Positions 52,874 through 62,600 of a DNA stretch of 64,000 nucleotides are shown piece by piece. Position 1 is the first letter of the stretch, and each line of letters opens with the position of its first letter. The DNA is from Sphingobium nicotianae. Its GTDB lineage: Bacteria > Pseudomonadota > Alphaproteobacteria > Sphingomonadales > Sphingomonadaceae. The position numbers were made by a program, and so were the translations under genes. The stretch lies in the NCBI RefSeq assembly GCF_018603885.1, contig NZ_JAHGAW010000008.1, positions 62,001 through 126,000 on the forward strand. Reading direction: 5' to 3'. A model generated the notes under the pieces. It saw only the letters and a program-made list of their open reading frames with translations. It was not told the DNA's origin and made no database searches.

Positions 52874-55234
52874 TTAGAAGTTCCGCTTCACGGTGAGCGC
52901 CCATTCGCGGGGGCGGCCCGGCGCATTCCACGAGAAGCCGATGACCGGGATGAAGCTCAGATCCGCGTTCGACACATAATAGACCTTGTCGGTGAGGTTG
53001 GTGACCTCGAGCGCGAACTCCCAGGCGCGGTCCGTGTCGCGCCAGGTCAGGCGCGCATTGGCCAGCGTGTAGGGCGCGATGCGGGCAGTGGGCCGCGGCG
53101 TGCCGCTCGAGAAGACCTCCGAGGTATAGCTCGCGTCCAGGCGCGGGGTCAGGCTGCCCATCGCGCCCAGGTCGAACTCATATTGCGCGCCGACACTCCA
53201 TTTCCAGTCCGGCGAATAAGCGCGGACGACCTGTGTGCCCGCGCTCGGATTGACGCGGGTATAGCGGAATTTGAGGTAGCTGACCGAGCCGTCGATCAGC
53301 AGGCCATCCACGGGCTCGGCAGTCATCTCGGCCTCGACGCCCTTCACTTCCGCGTCGCCCGCATTGGCGGTGACGCCGCAGGTCGGGAAGGTCGAGATCT
53401 GCGGGCAGGTCAGCAGCGTGAACTGGACGTCCTTCAGCGTGCTGTAGAAGGCCGCCAGGTTCAGGCGCAGCTTGCGGTCGAACAGGGTGTTCTTGAGGCC
53501 CAGCTCATAGTTGACCGTGCTTTCCGGGCCGAACGGCAGGGCCTGATCCGGCGCGAAGGGACGCGGCGTGTTGCCGCCTGAGCGGTAGCCCGTGGCGACG
53601 GAGGCATAGCCCATGATGTCCGGCGTCAGCTTGTAGTCGGCGCTGATCGACCAGTCCCAAGTGCCCTTCTTGTAGCGGCTGGTGATCGTGTCGAGCACTT
53701 CATAGCCTGGCGCGACCGCACCTGTCTGCGTGTAACGGCGCAGGGCGAAGCTCTTCGTCTCATGTGTGTAGCGCAGGCCGCCGACCAGGTTGAACTTGTC
53801 GGTGACGTGCCACGCGACGTTGGCGAAGCCCGCCACGGAGTCGTTCTTGATCCGGTCATTGTTGGTGAAGTCGTAGCTAGGCGACTGATAGATGAAATAC
53901 TGGCGTGGGCGATAGGCTGCCCAGCGGTGCAGATAATAGCCACCCAGCGTATATTCGATCGCGCCATCGGCGAGCTTGCCGCTCAGGCGCGTTTCCTGGC
54001 TGAACTGACGGTTGTCGATGTCCTGGAAGTCGAGACCCAGGCCCAGCGGCGATCCGTCGACGTCGCCGACCCACTGGGCGCGGGACTTGCGATAGGCCGT
54101 GATCGACTTGATCTTGATGCCGGCGATCGGCTCCCAGTCGATGGTGCCGGCGGTGCCCCAGCTCTTATATTGCTGGCGTGGGGTCGCCGTGATCGTGCGG
54201 TTCGGCACGCCCTCGATCACGCCGCCCGGCATGTAGTAAGAGGAATAGTTGGTGTAGGGATCCGGCGCCGAGAAGCGGGCGTCGTAGGGTACGCCGTTCA
54301 GCTTGACGCGGTCGAGAATGTTGTTGGTGTTGTTCCACACCACGCCGCCCATCTCCGAATCGTCCTGGATGACGTCGGCCGAAACGTTGACTTCGAGGTT
54401 CGAGGTTGGGAGGATGCGGACGGCGCCGCGCACGGCCTTATAGTCCACGCCGCCCATCGTGCCGAGCAGGCAGTCATTGCCGGTGACGAAGGTGGGCAGG
54501 CCGCTGCCGGGGTGCGAGCAGGCATAATCGATGCGCTTCACATAGCCGCGCTGGCTCTTGGAGACGCCGCTGATGCGCACGAAGACCGCGTCCGGAACCA
54601 GCGTCAAGTCGCCCGAAGCGCGCAGGTCGATGCGGTTGCGGCTGCCATAGGTCGCCTCGGCAAAGCCGCCCTCGCCATTGGGCTTGCGGGTATAGAGCTT
54701 GACCGCGCCGCCGATCGAGTTGGCGCCGGCGTTGGTGCCCTGCGGGCCGCGCAGGATCTCGACGCGATCCAGGTCGAGCAGGTCGAACACCGCGCCGACA
54801 GTGCTCGTGTAGAACACGTCGTCGATATACATGCCGACGCCCGGCGAGAAGGCGGGATGGGGATCGATCTGGCCGCCGATGCCGCGAATGCTGGTGGCGA
54901 TCGAGGGACCCCACACGCCAGCCTGCGGCTTCAACGTGACGTTCGGTGCCTGCGCCGCGATCTGCGAGATGTTGGTCTGGCTGCGGCGCGCCAGCATGTC
55001 GGCGCTGACGGCCGTGATCGCGACCGGCGTGTCCTGCACGTTGGTGGAGCGGAACTGGGCGGTGACGACGATGTCGCCGAGGCCGGAGCCGTCATCGGCG
55101 TTCTGCGCCGTATCCTGTGCGGGTGCGTCCTGCGCCTGGGCGGACGCGGCCGATGCGCACAGCATGGCGAGCGAGAGGAGCGACGTTCCGATGGCGAAAC
55201 GACGAACAGAAGCATTCGATCTTTGGATTGACAT
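52874..55234 (-). CDS. TonB-dependent receptor
   Basis: A 786-residue outer-membrane receptor. Signal peptide to ASAQAQ, TonB-box-type DIVVTAQFR at 54-62, plug domain (about 65-170: DTPVAITA at 68-75, SIRGIGGQ, VEILRGPQGTNAGANSIGG), then a beta-barrel ending in the classic aromatic terminus (VKRNF). Start at 55234 fits GGGGAG 7 bases upstream. It imports a scarce or large compound using TonB energy. Lying among SMP-30, SnoaL, cupin and MarR genes, it is probably the uptake step for their substrate. It has its own promoter and terminator. Confidence 0.95.
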   Translation of the reverse strand: MSIQRSNASVRRFAIGTSLLSLAMLCASAASAQAQDAPAQDTAQNADDGSGLGDIVVTAQFRSTNVQDTPVAITAVSADMLARRSQTNISQIAAQAPNVTLKPQAGVWGPSIATSIRGIGGQIDPHPAFSPGVGMYIDDVFYTSTVGAVFDLLDLDRVEILRGPQGTNAGANSIGGAVKLYTRKPNGEGGFAEATYGSRNRIDLRASGDLTLVPDAVFVRISGVSKSQRGYVKRIDYACSHPGSGLPTFVTGNDCLLGTMGGVDYKAVRGAVRILPTSNLEVNVSADVIQDDSEMGGVVWNNTNNILDRVKLNGVPYDARFSAPDPYTNYSSYYMPGGVIEGVPNRTITATPRQQYKSWGTAGTIDWEPIAGIKIKSITAYRKSRAQWVGDVDGSPLGLGLDFQDIDNRQFSQETRLSGKLADGAIEYTLGGYYLHRWAAYRPRQYFIYQSPSYDFTNNDRIKNDSVAGFANVAWHVTDKFNLVGGLRYTHETKSFALRRYTQTGAVAPGYEVLDTITSRYKKGTWDWSISADYKLTPDIMGYASVATGYRSGGNTPRPFAPDQALPFGPESTVNYELGLKNTLFDRKLRLNLAAFYSTLKDVQFTLLTCPQISTFPTCGVTANAGDAEVKGVEAEMTAEPVDGLLIDGSVSYLKFRYTRVNPSAGTQVVRAYSPDWKWSVGAQYEFDLGAMGSLTPRLDASYTSEVFSSGTPRPTARIAPYTLANARLTWRDTDRAWEFALEVTNLTDKVYYVSNADLSFIPVIGFSWNAPGRPREWALTVKRNF

Positions 55235-55317
55235 GATGGACTCCCCTAATGACACGTCCCGAACTTCGGGATCGCGGGCCGCGGGCGGACATCGCCCAGC
55301 GGCCTGATTGGCTGGAA

Positions 55318-55347
55318 ATTAATTTCGTATTTTGAAATTTTTGTCAA
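55318..55347 (-). promoter_or_regulatory. Promoter of the TonB receptor gene
   Basis: On the minus strand TTGACA (55347-55342) and ATTAAT (55323-55318) are 18 bases apart. A 12-base palindrome GAAATTAATTTC overlaps the -10 and may be an operator. Confidence 0.6.
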
Positions 55348-55440
55348 AGGCATTTTTTGACATTGGATTAATGAACGTATGAAGTAAGTGGCTTTTCGGC
55401 CACAGGTCATAACGCCCACCGGCGCCTGTGGGAGGCGGGT

Positions 55441-55971
55441 TCAGCGCTCCGTGGGGGTAATCGTGGCGTGTAGCTCGTCCGGGGAAAAAAGCTCGAAATC
55501 GGCCAGTTCTGGCGCGAATTCAGCCCCCATCATGACGAACAGCATCCGGCATCGTTTGCCGCTGCGATTGACCCAGGCGTGGTTGGTGCCGCGTTGAACA
55601 ACGGTGTCACCTTCCTTGAGAACCACCTCGACGCCGTCATCGAGGATCAGGCACATCTCGCCTTCGATGACATAGGCGTAATCGATTGTTTTCGTGCGAT
55701 GCATCCACGGTTCCGGATCATTCTCGCCCGGCGTGCTCTCCAGAATCCGTAACCGCGTGCCGCGCTCCTTGATCGTGAAATCGAGCGCTTCGCGTATCGG
55801 ATCGGGCTCGTCGGGGGTGACGAGCGGCGGATAGTCGCTGGTCGCCCAGACGTCGCCCAGCGACATGCCCGGGCGGCCGAGCGGGTGGACGCGGGCGTCG
55901 GTATCGCTGAGCACGACCGAGCGGCCCTGCGCGTCATGGCCGGTGACGACCCGCCTGATTGTCTGTGTCAT
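55441..55971 (-). CDS. Cupin domain-containing protein, paralogue of 43214
   Basis: A 176-residue cupin with the same opening as the other copy (RRVVTGHDAQGRSV) and the same motif order: PWMHRTKTIDYAYVIEGEM and LKEGDTVVQRGTNHAWVN. It has one histidine in motif 1 and one in motif 2, so the metal site is incomplete or unusual. It begins 4 bases after the SnoaL stop, so they form one unit. It and the copy 12 kb away may act on related compounds. Confidence 0.87.
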   Translation of the reverse strand: MTQTIRRVVTGHDAQGRSVVLSDTDARVHPLGRPGMSLGDVWATSDYPPLVTPDEPDPIREALDFTIKERGTRLRILESTPGENDPEPWMHRTKTIDYAYVIEGEMCLILDDGVEVVLKEGDTVVQRGTNHAWVNRSGKRCRMLFVMMGAEFAPELADFELFSPDELHATITPTER

Positions 55972-55975
55972 GCCG

Positions 55976-56443
55976 TCAGATGCCCTTCCCCTGGTCGAAC
56001 TCGGTCACGGCGCGGCGCTTCCGGATCTTCCAGGCGCCATTCTCGCGGACCAGCTGGTCCTCGTAGAAGCCGGAGCGCAACGCATGCGGGCTGCCGTCCG
56101 GGCCGGCCATCACCCACATCCAACGGGAATGGGCGGTGGCGGTGTCGCCGGTCACGTCGACGACCATATTGCCCATGAGATGGTGCGGCCGGGGCCGGGG
56201 CTTCTCTTCAGCGGGCGTGCTATTGTTGCGCGCGCCGCCGGCGAAGAGATCGTCAAGCATCTTCTTGATGCCGGCAGGCGTCCTGGCCTGGCCGATGCCG
56301 CCGCTCCACTCGCCGTCGGCGGCGAACAGGTCCGAATAGGCCTGGGTATCGCGGCTATCGAGCGCGCGGCCATATTCGAGCAGGATACCGCGAATGGCCT
56401 CCTTGTCTTCCAGGATCTGGAGCCTCTCCTCGACGCTTGTCAT
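55976..56443 (-). CDS. SnoaL/NTF2-like protein
   Basis: A 155-residue SnoaL-family protein: EDKEAIRGILLEYGRALDSRDTQAYSDLFAADGEW, then RPRPHHLMGNMVVDVTGDTATAHSRWMWVM and GFYEDQLVRENGAWKIRKR. The His-His pair in the middle is common in aromatic-ring hydroxylase-like and dehydratase SnoaL members. Start 56443 is preceded by GAGAGA-rich sequence. It heads the unit SnoaL-cupin. The gap upstream (56444-56791) has no gene, only promoters. Confidence 0.85.
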   Translation of the reverse strand: MTSVEERLQILEDKEAIRGILLEYGRALDSRDTQAYSDLFAADGEWSGGIGQARTPAGIKKMLDDLFAGGARNNSTPAEEKPRPRPHHLMGNMVVDVTGDTATAHSRWMWVMAGPDGSPHALRSGFYEDQLVRENGAWKIRKRRAVTEFDQGKGI

Positions 56444-56683
56444 TCTCTCACCATTTCTTGGGAGCATGGTTCGGGCGACCCGCTCCGGTTTCATCCGCCG
56501 GGATCGGTACGGCCAATCCCGCGCCGTTTAGTTCTGATTTAGAAATTAACGTCAAGCGAAATTTTGCATTCTGCACGTGTCGATCGTCGCTGATGGTGCG
56601 CCCTTCCGCCTCAGGCGCAAGGACACCGGCCGCGGATGGGGCGATCGCGACGCCGAAGATGGACCGCTCGTGCAGCTCAGGTG

Positions 56684-56701
56684 TGTCAGGCTTTGGTCAG
56701 C
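56684..56701. promoter_or_regulatory. Direct-repeat site upstream of the response regulator
   Basis: TGTCAGG-CTTT-GGTCAGC is an 11-base-spaced direct repeat, 90 bases before the regulator start. It matches the site at 58490-58507 in form (TGTCAGG-N4-TGTCAGG), suggesting autoregulation. Confidence 0.45.
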
Positions 56702-56791
56702 CGCCGCTGGCACAATGACCTGCGTTCCACTGGAAGCTGGACCCACTGGTCCGGATCGACTTTAATATCGTCCAGCGAAGAACGGGATCAA

Positions 56792-57475
56792 ATGGCGCGA
56801 CTGCTGGTGATTGAGGACAATGAGCGGCTTGCGGCCTTGATAGCCGAGGGCCTCGCGGGGCTCGGCTATCGCAGCGACATCGCCCATAGCCTTGCCGATG
56901 CCGACGCTGCTCTTGCCGTTGCCGCCTTCGATGTCATCGTGCTGGATCTTGGATTGCCGGATGGCGATGGGCTTGACTGGCTCCGTGCTCGCCAACCCGC
57001 CGGAGAGCCCCCCGCGCTCATTCTGACCGCGCGCGGGGGCCTCGAGGATCGGGTCAACGGACTGGACGCGGGGGCTGACGATTATCTGGTGAAGCCCTTT
57101 TCGGTGGAAGAGCTGGCGGCGCGTTTGCGCGCCTTGCTTCGCCGGCCGGGCCGACGCGCCGAGCCTGTCCTGAAGGTCGGATCGATAAAATATGATTCGA
57201 CCAGCCGAAGCGCGTCGGTCGACGATCGTCCGCTCGATCTCGCGCGCCGCGAGGCGGATTTGCTCGAGTTGCTCCTCCGGCGGGCCGGACAGGTGGTTCG
57301 CCGCAGGAGTATCGAGGACGCCCTTTATCGCCTCGATGAGGCGGTGACGCCCAATGCGCTTGAAGCGATCGTTTCGCGCCTTCGCCGCAAGCTCGACGAT
57401 GCCGGCGCCGTCGGCCAGCTCCATACGGTCCGCGGCGTCGGTTATCTCCTGCGCGAACCCGATCAAGCCCGATGA
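56792..57475 (+). CDS. OmpR/CopR-type response regulator
   Basis: A 227-residue regulator. The receiver domain has Asp8/Asp9 (IEDN), phospho-acceptor Asp52 in VLDLGLPDGDG, ILTARGG and YLVKPFS. The C-terminal winged helix (about 135-225) has LARREADLLELLLRR and VSRLRRKLD. This group controls metal efflux. The start is ATG 56792, with GGGA upstream. It overlaps the sensor gene by ATGA and precedes the efflux operon it probably controls. Confidence 0.92.
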   Translation: MARLLVIEDNERLAALIAEGLAGLGYRSDIAHSLADADAALAVAAFDVIVLDLGLPDGDGLDWLRARQPAGEPPALILTARGGLEDRVNGLDAGADDYLVKPFSVEELAARLRALLRRPGRRAEPVLKVGSIKYDSTSRSASVDDRPLDLARREADLLELLLRRAGQVVRRRSIEDALYRLDEAVTPNALEAIVSRLRRKLDDAGAVGQLHTVRGVGYLLREPDQAR

Positions 57476-58485
57476 AGGGATCGGACTCGATTGTCGGCCG
57501 GCTGACGCTGAGCCTGACCCTGGTCGCGCTCATCGGCGCGCTGCTGCTCCTTCTGTTCATCGGCATTGAATATCGCATGTCGTTTGCCGAGCTTTCGGAT
57601 GCTTCGGCGTTGCCGGCCATCATTCACGAGCTGACAGAGCATGTCGTCATTCCCATGCTATTGCTGGCAACCCCGATGACCTTGACCGGGCTGTGGGCCA
57701 TCCGCCGCGCTTTAAAGCCGCTTGAGGAAGCGGCGCGCAAGATCGACGCCGCGCAGGGGCAATCGCGCGGCGTGCGCGTCGAGGTGGAAAGCCTTCCGCT
57801 CGAGGCGAAGCCGTTCGCTCGCTCGGTCAACGCCCTGCTCGACCGGGTCGATGTCGCGGCCGCCATGCACGAAGCGTTCGCGGCCGACATCGCCCATGAG
57901 CTGCGCACGCCCCTCACCCTGCTGTCACTGGAGCTCGACCAGCTCGACGGCGCGAAGTCCGAGCAGCTCAGGCTCGACGTGGGGGCGATGCGCCGCCTGA
58001 TCGACCAGTTGATGCTGCTTGCCCAGGTCGACGCGGAGCGCGCGGCGCACACGTCGCCGACGCCTGTCGACCTCGTCGAGCTGGCCGGCGATGTCGTTGC
58101 GCAAATGGCGCCGGCTGCGCTGGCGGACGGCAGGCAGATCGAATTGAACGGCGAAAACAGCGGTGTCGTCCCGGGGCGGCGGGAGGCAATTGCGGCGGCA
58201 CTCCGCAACCTCGTCGAAAATGCGCTGCGCGTCACCCCGGCCGGCGATACCGTCGTCGTGCTGGCCGACCGGCCAGGGGAACTCGCCGTCAGGGACGGGG
58301 GCGAGGGGCTTTCTCCCGAGCGGCTGGACATCCTCGTTCAGCGCCTGCGCCGGGCCGATCATGCCAGCAGCAACGGCGCCGGCCTCGGCCTCGCCATCGT
58401 CGCGCGGATCATGGCGGCGCATGGCGGCAGGCTCGTCACCAATCCCGACCGGCGCGAACTGCGCCTTATTTTCCCCCTCTGCTGA
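57472..58485 (+). CDS. Sensor histidine kinase
   Basis: A 337-residue kinase with two membrane helices (about 10-32 and 58-78) around a very short periplasmic loop of about 25 residues, too small for a classical sensing domain. HAMP-like linker, then the phospho-acceptor His142 in AADIAHELRTPLT, the N-box LRNLVENALRV and G-boxes VRDGGEGLS and GAGLGLAIV. The short loop suggests it senses ions within or near the membrane. It is translationally coupled to the regulator. Confidence 0.92.
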   Translation: MKGSDSIVGRLTLSLTLVALIGALLLLLFIGIEYRMSFAELSDASALPAIIHELTEHVVIPMLLLATPMTLTGLWAIRRALKPLEEAARKIDAAQGQSRGVRVEVESLPLEAKPFARSVNALLDRVDVAAAMHEAFAADIAHELRTPLTLLSLELDQLDGAKSEQLRLDVGAMRRLIDQLMLLAQVDAERAAHTSPTPVDLVELAGDVVAQMAPAALADGRQIELNGENSGVVPGRREAIAAALRNLVENALRVTPAGDTVVVLADRPGELAVRDGGEGLSPERLDILVQRLRRADHASSNGAGLGLAIVARIMAAHGGRLVTNPDRRELRLIFPLC

Positions 58486-58489
58486 TTCT

Positions 58490-58507
58490 TGTCAGGGACC
58501 TGTCAGG
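58490..58507. promoter_or_regulatory. Direct-repeat site upstream of the efflux operon
   Basis: TGTCAGG-GACC-TGTCAGG is a perfect direct repeat with an 11-base period, typical for dimers of OmpR-type regulators. It lies 22 bases before the adaptor start and just after the kinase gene. Confidence 0.55.
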
Positions 58508-58528
58508 CAACGCCGGATAGTCGGCGTC

Positions 58529-59665
58529 ATGAACAGGAACAAATGGCTCATTGGCGGTGCGCTGGGATTGGTGGCGCTTGCGCTGGTGTGGTGGCTCGTG
58601 CCGCACGGGGGAACCGGCGACCCCGGCGATCCGGCGCCGGAAGAGAAGGCATCCGTTGCCGGCGCACCCAGGGAAATGTCCCTTTCCGCCGAGCAGGCCA
58701 AGGCGCTGTCGCTGCATTTCGCACGGGCTGAACAGGCCAGCCTCGTCCCGATCGCGACGGTGCCCGCCATGGTCTCGCCCCCGCCCAACGCCCGCGTGGC
58801 GGTCGCCGCGCAGCTGCCGGGTGTCGTCATGCGCGTCTTCGTGGTCGAGGGGCAGGATGTTCACGCCGGGCAGATGCTGGCGACCGTTTCCAGCCGCGAC
58901 GTCGTCAGCCTCGCCGCCGAGTTGGCGCGGGCCCGGGCCCGGCTCGACGTGGCGCGGGCGAACGCCGCGCGCCTCGCGCAGCTCAGCAAAGAGGGCATCG
59001 TCGCGCCAGCACGGGCGGACGAGGCCGGCGCCCTGTTTCGCCAGGCGCAGATCGACGTGTCGGAGCAGGCGCGCCTGATCGGCATGGCCAACGGCTCCAG
59101 CGGCACGGGCTATAGCCTGACCGCGCCGATCGGCGGGCGCATCAGCACGATGTCGATCGAAACCGGCAAGGCGCTCGATCCGGGTGCCGCGCCGTTCGTC
59201 ATCGATGCCGGCGGGGCGATGCAGGCCCAGGGGCAACTGCCCGAGCGCCTGATCGGCAAGGTCCAACCGGGCATGACCGTGCGCGCGGCGGGTGCCTCGG
59301 GCAAGGTGCTCGCCGTCGGTTCGGCGATCGATCCCGCAACGCGATCGGCCAGCCTCACTGCCAGCCTCGATGGTGGTGGCGATCGCGATGGCGCGGTCCG
59401 GGCCGGGCAGGCGCTCTCGCTTGCGATCATGGGACCCGCGCCGCAGGGCGCGGTTCGCGTGCCGGCCGCTGCCGTGGCGCAGCTCCCGGGCGGCGCTATC
59501 GTGTTCGTCCGCAGCGCCCGGGGTGTGATCCCGCGCCCGGTGACCCTCGCGGCAGGCGGCGAGCGGTCGGACGGCGAGCGCATCATCCTGTCCGGTCTCA
59601 AGCCCGGCGAAGACGTCGTCATAACCTCCGTGAGCGAGCTCAAGGCGCTCGCCACCGCGGAATAG
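58529..59665 (+). CDS. Efflux RND transporter periplasmic adaptor subunit (CusB/CzcB-like)
   Basis: A 378-residue membrane-fusion protein. One N-terminal helix (WLIGGALGLVALALVWWLV), then barrel-sandwich domain (AQLPGVVMRVFVVEGQDVHAGQMLATV), a helical hairpin (LAAELARARARLDVARANAARLAQLS) and a beta-barrel with a C-terminal membrane-proximal part. It links the inner-membrane pump to the outer-membrane channel. Few methionines or histidines are seen at the N-terminus, unlike CusB. The pump gene follows 9 bases later. Confidence 0.9.
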   Translation: MNRNKWLIGGALGLVALALVWWLVPHGGTGDPGDPAPEEKASVAGAPREMSLSAEQAKALSLHFARAEQASLVPIATVPAMVSPPPNARVAVAAQLPGVVMRVFVVEGQDVHAGQMLATVSSRDVVSLAAELARARARLDVARANAARLAQLSKEGIVAPARADEAGALFRQAQIDVSEQARLIGMANGSSGTGYSLTAPIGGRISTMSIETGKALDPGAAPFVIDAGGAMQAQGQLPERLIGKVQPGMTVRAAGASGKVLAVGSAIDPATRSASLTASLDGGGDRDGAVRAGQALSLAIMGPAPQGAVRVPAAAVAQLPGGAIVFVRSARGVIPRPVTLAAGGERSDGERIILSGLKPGEDVVITSVSELKALATAE

Positions 59666-59674
59666 GGCGGACCC

Positions 59675-62600
59675 ATGCTCCGTACCCTCGTTGCACAGGC
59701 GCTCTCCTATCGGCTGCTCGTCCTCGCGCTCGCGGCGGTGATCGCCGGTCTCGGCGCCTGGGCATTTGTCGGCCTGCCGGTCGATGCCTATCCCAATATC
59801 GCGCCCGCGCAGGTGAAGGTCATCCTCAAGGCCCCTGGCATGACGCCGGAAGAGGTCGAGACGCGGGTCATCACGCCGATCGAAATGGAGATGCTCGGCA
59901 TTCCGGGCCAGGCGATCCTGCGCTCGACGGCCAAATATGCCATCGCGGACATCACCATCGATTTCCAGGACGGCACCGACATCTACTGGGCGCGCCAGCA
60001 GGTCGCCGAGCGCCTGTCCGGCGTGATGGGGGATCTGCCGCCGTCGGTCAGCGGCGGCATGGCGCCGATCTCCACACCGCTGTCCGAAATGTTCATGTTC
60101 ACGATCGAGGGGCCGCTGTCGCTGCAGGAAAAGCGCACGCTGCTCGACTGGACAATCCGCCCGGCGCTGCGAACCGTACCCGGTGTCGCGGATGTGAACT
60201 CGCTGGGAGGGCATGCGAAGGCTTTCGAGGTTCGGCCCGATCCGGTGGCGCTGAGCGCCGCGGGACTGACGATCGCCGATCTGCGCCAGGCGATAGAGAG
60301 CGGCAACCGCAACGACGGCGCGGGCCGGCTCGCCGATGGCGAGGACGCCCTGATCGTGCGCGCGGTCGGGGCGATCCGGTCCGAAGAGGATTTGCGCGCG
60401 CTGGTCGTGCGCACGCAGGGCAGCCATGTCGTGCGCCTGGGCGACGTCGCCCAGGTCGGGATCGGCAGTCTCACCCGATACGGCGCGGTCAGCCGCGACG
60501 GCAAGGGCGAGGCGGTGGAAGGCCTCGTCATCGCACTGCGTGGCGCGGATGCGCGGCAAGTGGTCAGTGGTGTGAAGCAGCGCCTCGCGGAGGTCGAGAA
60601 GACCCTGCCCAGGGGCACCTCGATCGACGTGTTCTATGATCGTTCGGATCTCATCGCGCGGGCTGTCGGAACGGTCGAGGAAGCCCTGCTTGAGGCGACG
60701 GTGCTGGTCGTCATCCTGCTGATCCTGTTCCTGGGCGACTGGCGAGCAGCAGGCATTGTCGCACTCATCCTGCCGATGGCGGCGCTTGTGACCTTTCTCA
60801 TCATGAGGGCGGTGGGCCTGACCGCCAATCTGATGAGCCTCGGCGGCCTTGCCATTGCAATCGGCATGCTGGTCGATGCCGCCGTCGTCGTCGTCGAGAA
60901 TATCGTCGAGCGTCTGAATATGGTCGATACCGAGGATCATCATCCCCGCCTCAATCATGTCTTTCGTGCGACCAGCGACGTCATCGTCCCTGTTTCGGCG
61001 GGGATCGTGATCATCGCGCTCGTCTTCTTCCCGCTGCTTTCGCTGCAAGGTCTTGAGGGCAAGCTGTTCGGTCCGGTCGCGCTGACCATCGTCTTCGCGC
61101 TCGCCGCCTCGCTTTTGCTGGCTCTGACGCTCGTGCCGGTGCTGTCTTCGCTTGGTCTGCGGACCGGCCATCACGGCGAGCCCTGGATCATGCGCGTCCT
61201 GGCGCCGCGCTACCGCGCGCTCCTCGCCGGCGCCTTCGCGCGCAAGCAGCTTGTCTATGGACTGGCCGGTGCCGGGCTTGCGGTGGCGGTCGCCGCTTAT
61301 GGCGGCGTCGGCAAGACCTTCATGCCATCGATGGACGAGGGCTCCGTCATCATCCAGCTCACCAAGCTGCCCAGCATCGGCCTCGCCCATTCGGTGGAAG
61401 GAGACCTCGCGGCGCAGCGCGAGATCCTGAAACATGTGCCCGAAGTGAAGAGCGTCATCTCGCGCGTGGGGTCCGACGAGCTTGGACTCGATCCGATGAG
61501 TCTCAACGAGACCGATACGTTCCTGATGCTCAAGCCGCAGTCCGAGTGGCGCGGCACCAAGGATGAGCTCATCGACAGCTTGCGTCTGTCGGTCGAGAAG
61601 CTGCCCGGCATCCAGCATGCTTTCACCCAGCCGATCGAAATGCGCGTCTCCGAGATGCTGACGGGCGCGCGCGGTGACCTGGCGGTCAAGATCTTCGGTC
61701 CCGATCTCGACACGCTCGCCGAGCTGGCCGGGCGAGTCCAGGGCGTCCTGCGGAAAGTGCCGGGCGCCACAGAAGTCATGACGGTCGCCAACGACAAGGT
61801 CGACTATCTGCAGATCGACATCGACCGACTCGCCGCCGGCCGCGCGGGCATGCCGGTCGACACGCTGCAGGACGCCATGCGGGCCCAGCTCGAAGGGCTT
61901 CATGCCGGCATCGTCGCCGAGGGACAGAAGCGCACGCCCATCCTCATCAAGGGCGATGACACGCTGCGCAGCAGCCCCGAGCGGTTCGCCGACCTCATGC
62001 TGCGCACGCCCTCCGGCGAGCTGGCGCGCGTGAGCGACCTCGCCAGCGTCAAGCGAGTGGAAGGCCCGGTGAAGCTCGATCATGAAAATGGCTCGCGCTA
62101 CGCCCTCGTGCAGGCCTTCGTCTCCGGACGCGATCTGGTCGGCTATGTCGAGGAGGCCAAGGCCCAGGTGGCGAAGCAGATCAACCTGCCCGCAGGCTAT
62201 CGCCTCGTCTGGGGTGGGCAGTTCGAGAACCAGCAGCGCGCGTCGGCCCGCCTCATGCTGGTCATTCCCATCGCGCTCCTGCTCATCTTCTTCGTGCTGC
62301 TGGCGACGTTGCGATCGCTGCGCGCCGCCACGCTCATCCTGGTCAACATTCCCTTCGCCATGGTCGGCGGGATCGTCTCGCTCTGGGTCTCGGGCGAGTA
62401 TCTGTCCGTGCCTGCGTCGGTCGGCTTCATCGCGCTGCTGGGCATTGCGGTGCTCAACGGCCTCGTGCTGGTGGCCTATTTCCGTCAGCTGCGCGCCGAG
62501 GGTATGGCAATGGCGCAGGCCGTCCGGCTGGGCGCCGAGCGGCGGCTGCGGCCGGTGATGATGACCGCGAGCATCACCGCCTTCGGTCTCGTGCCCCTGC

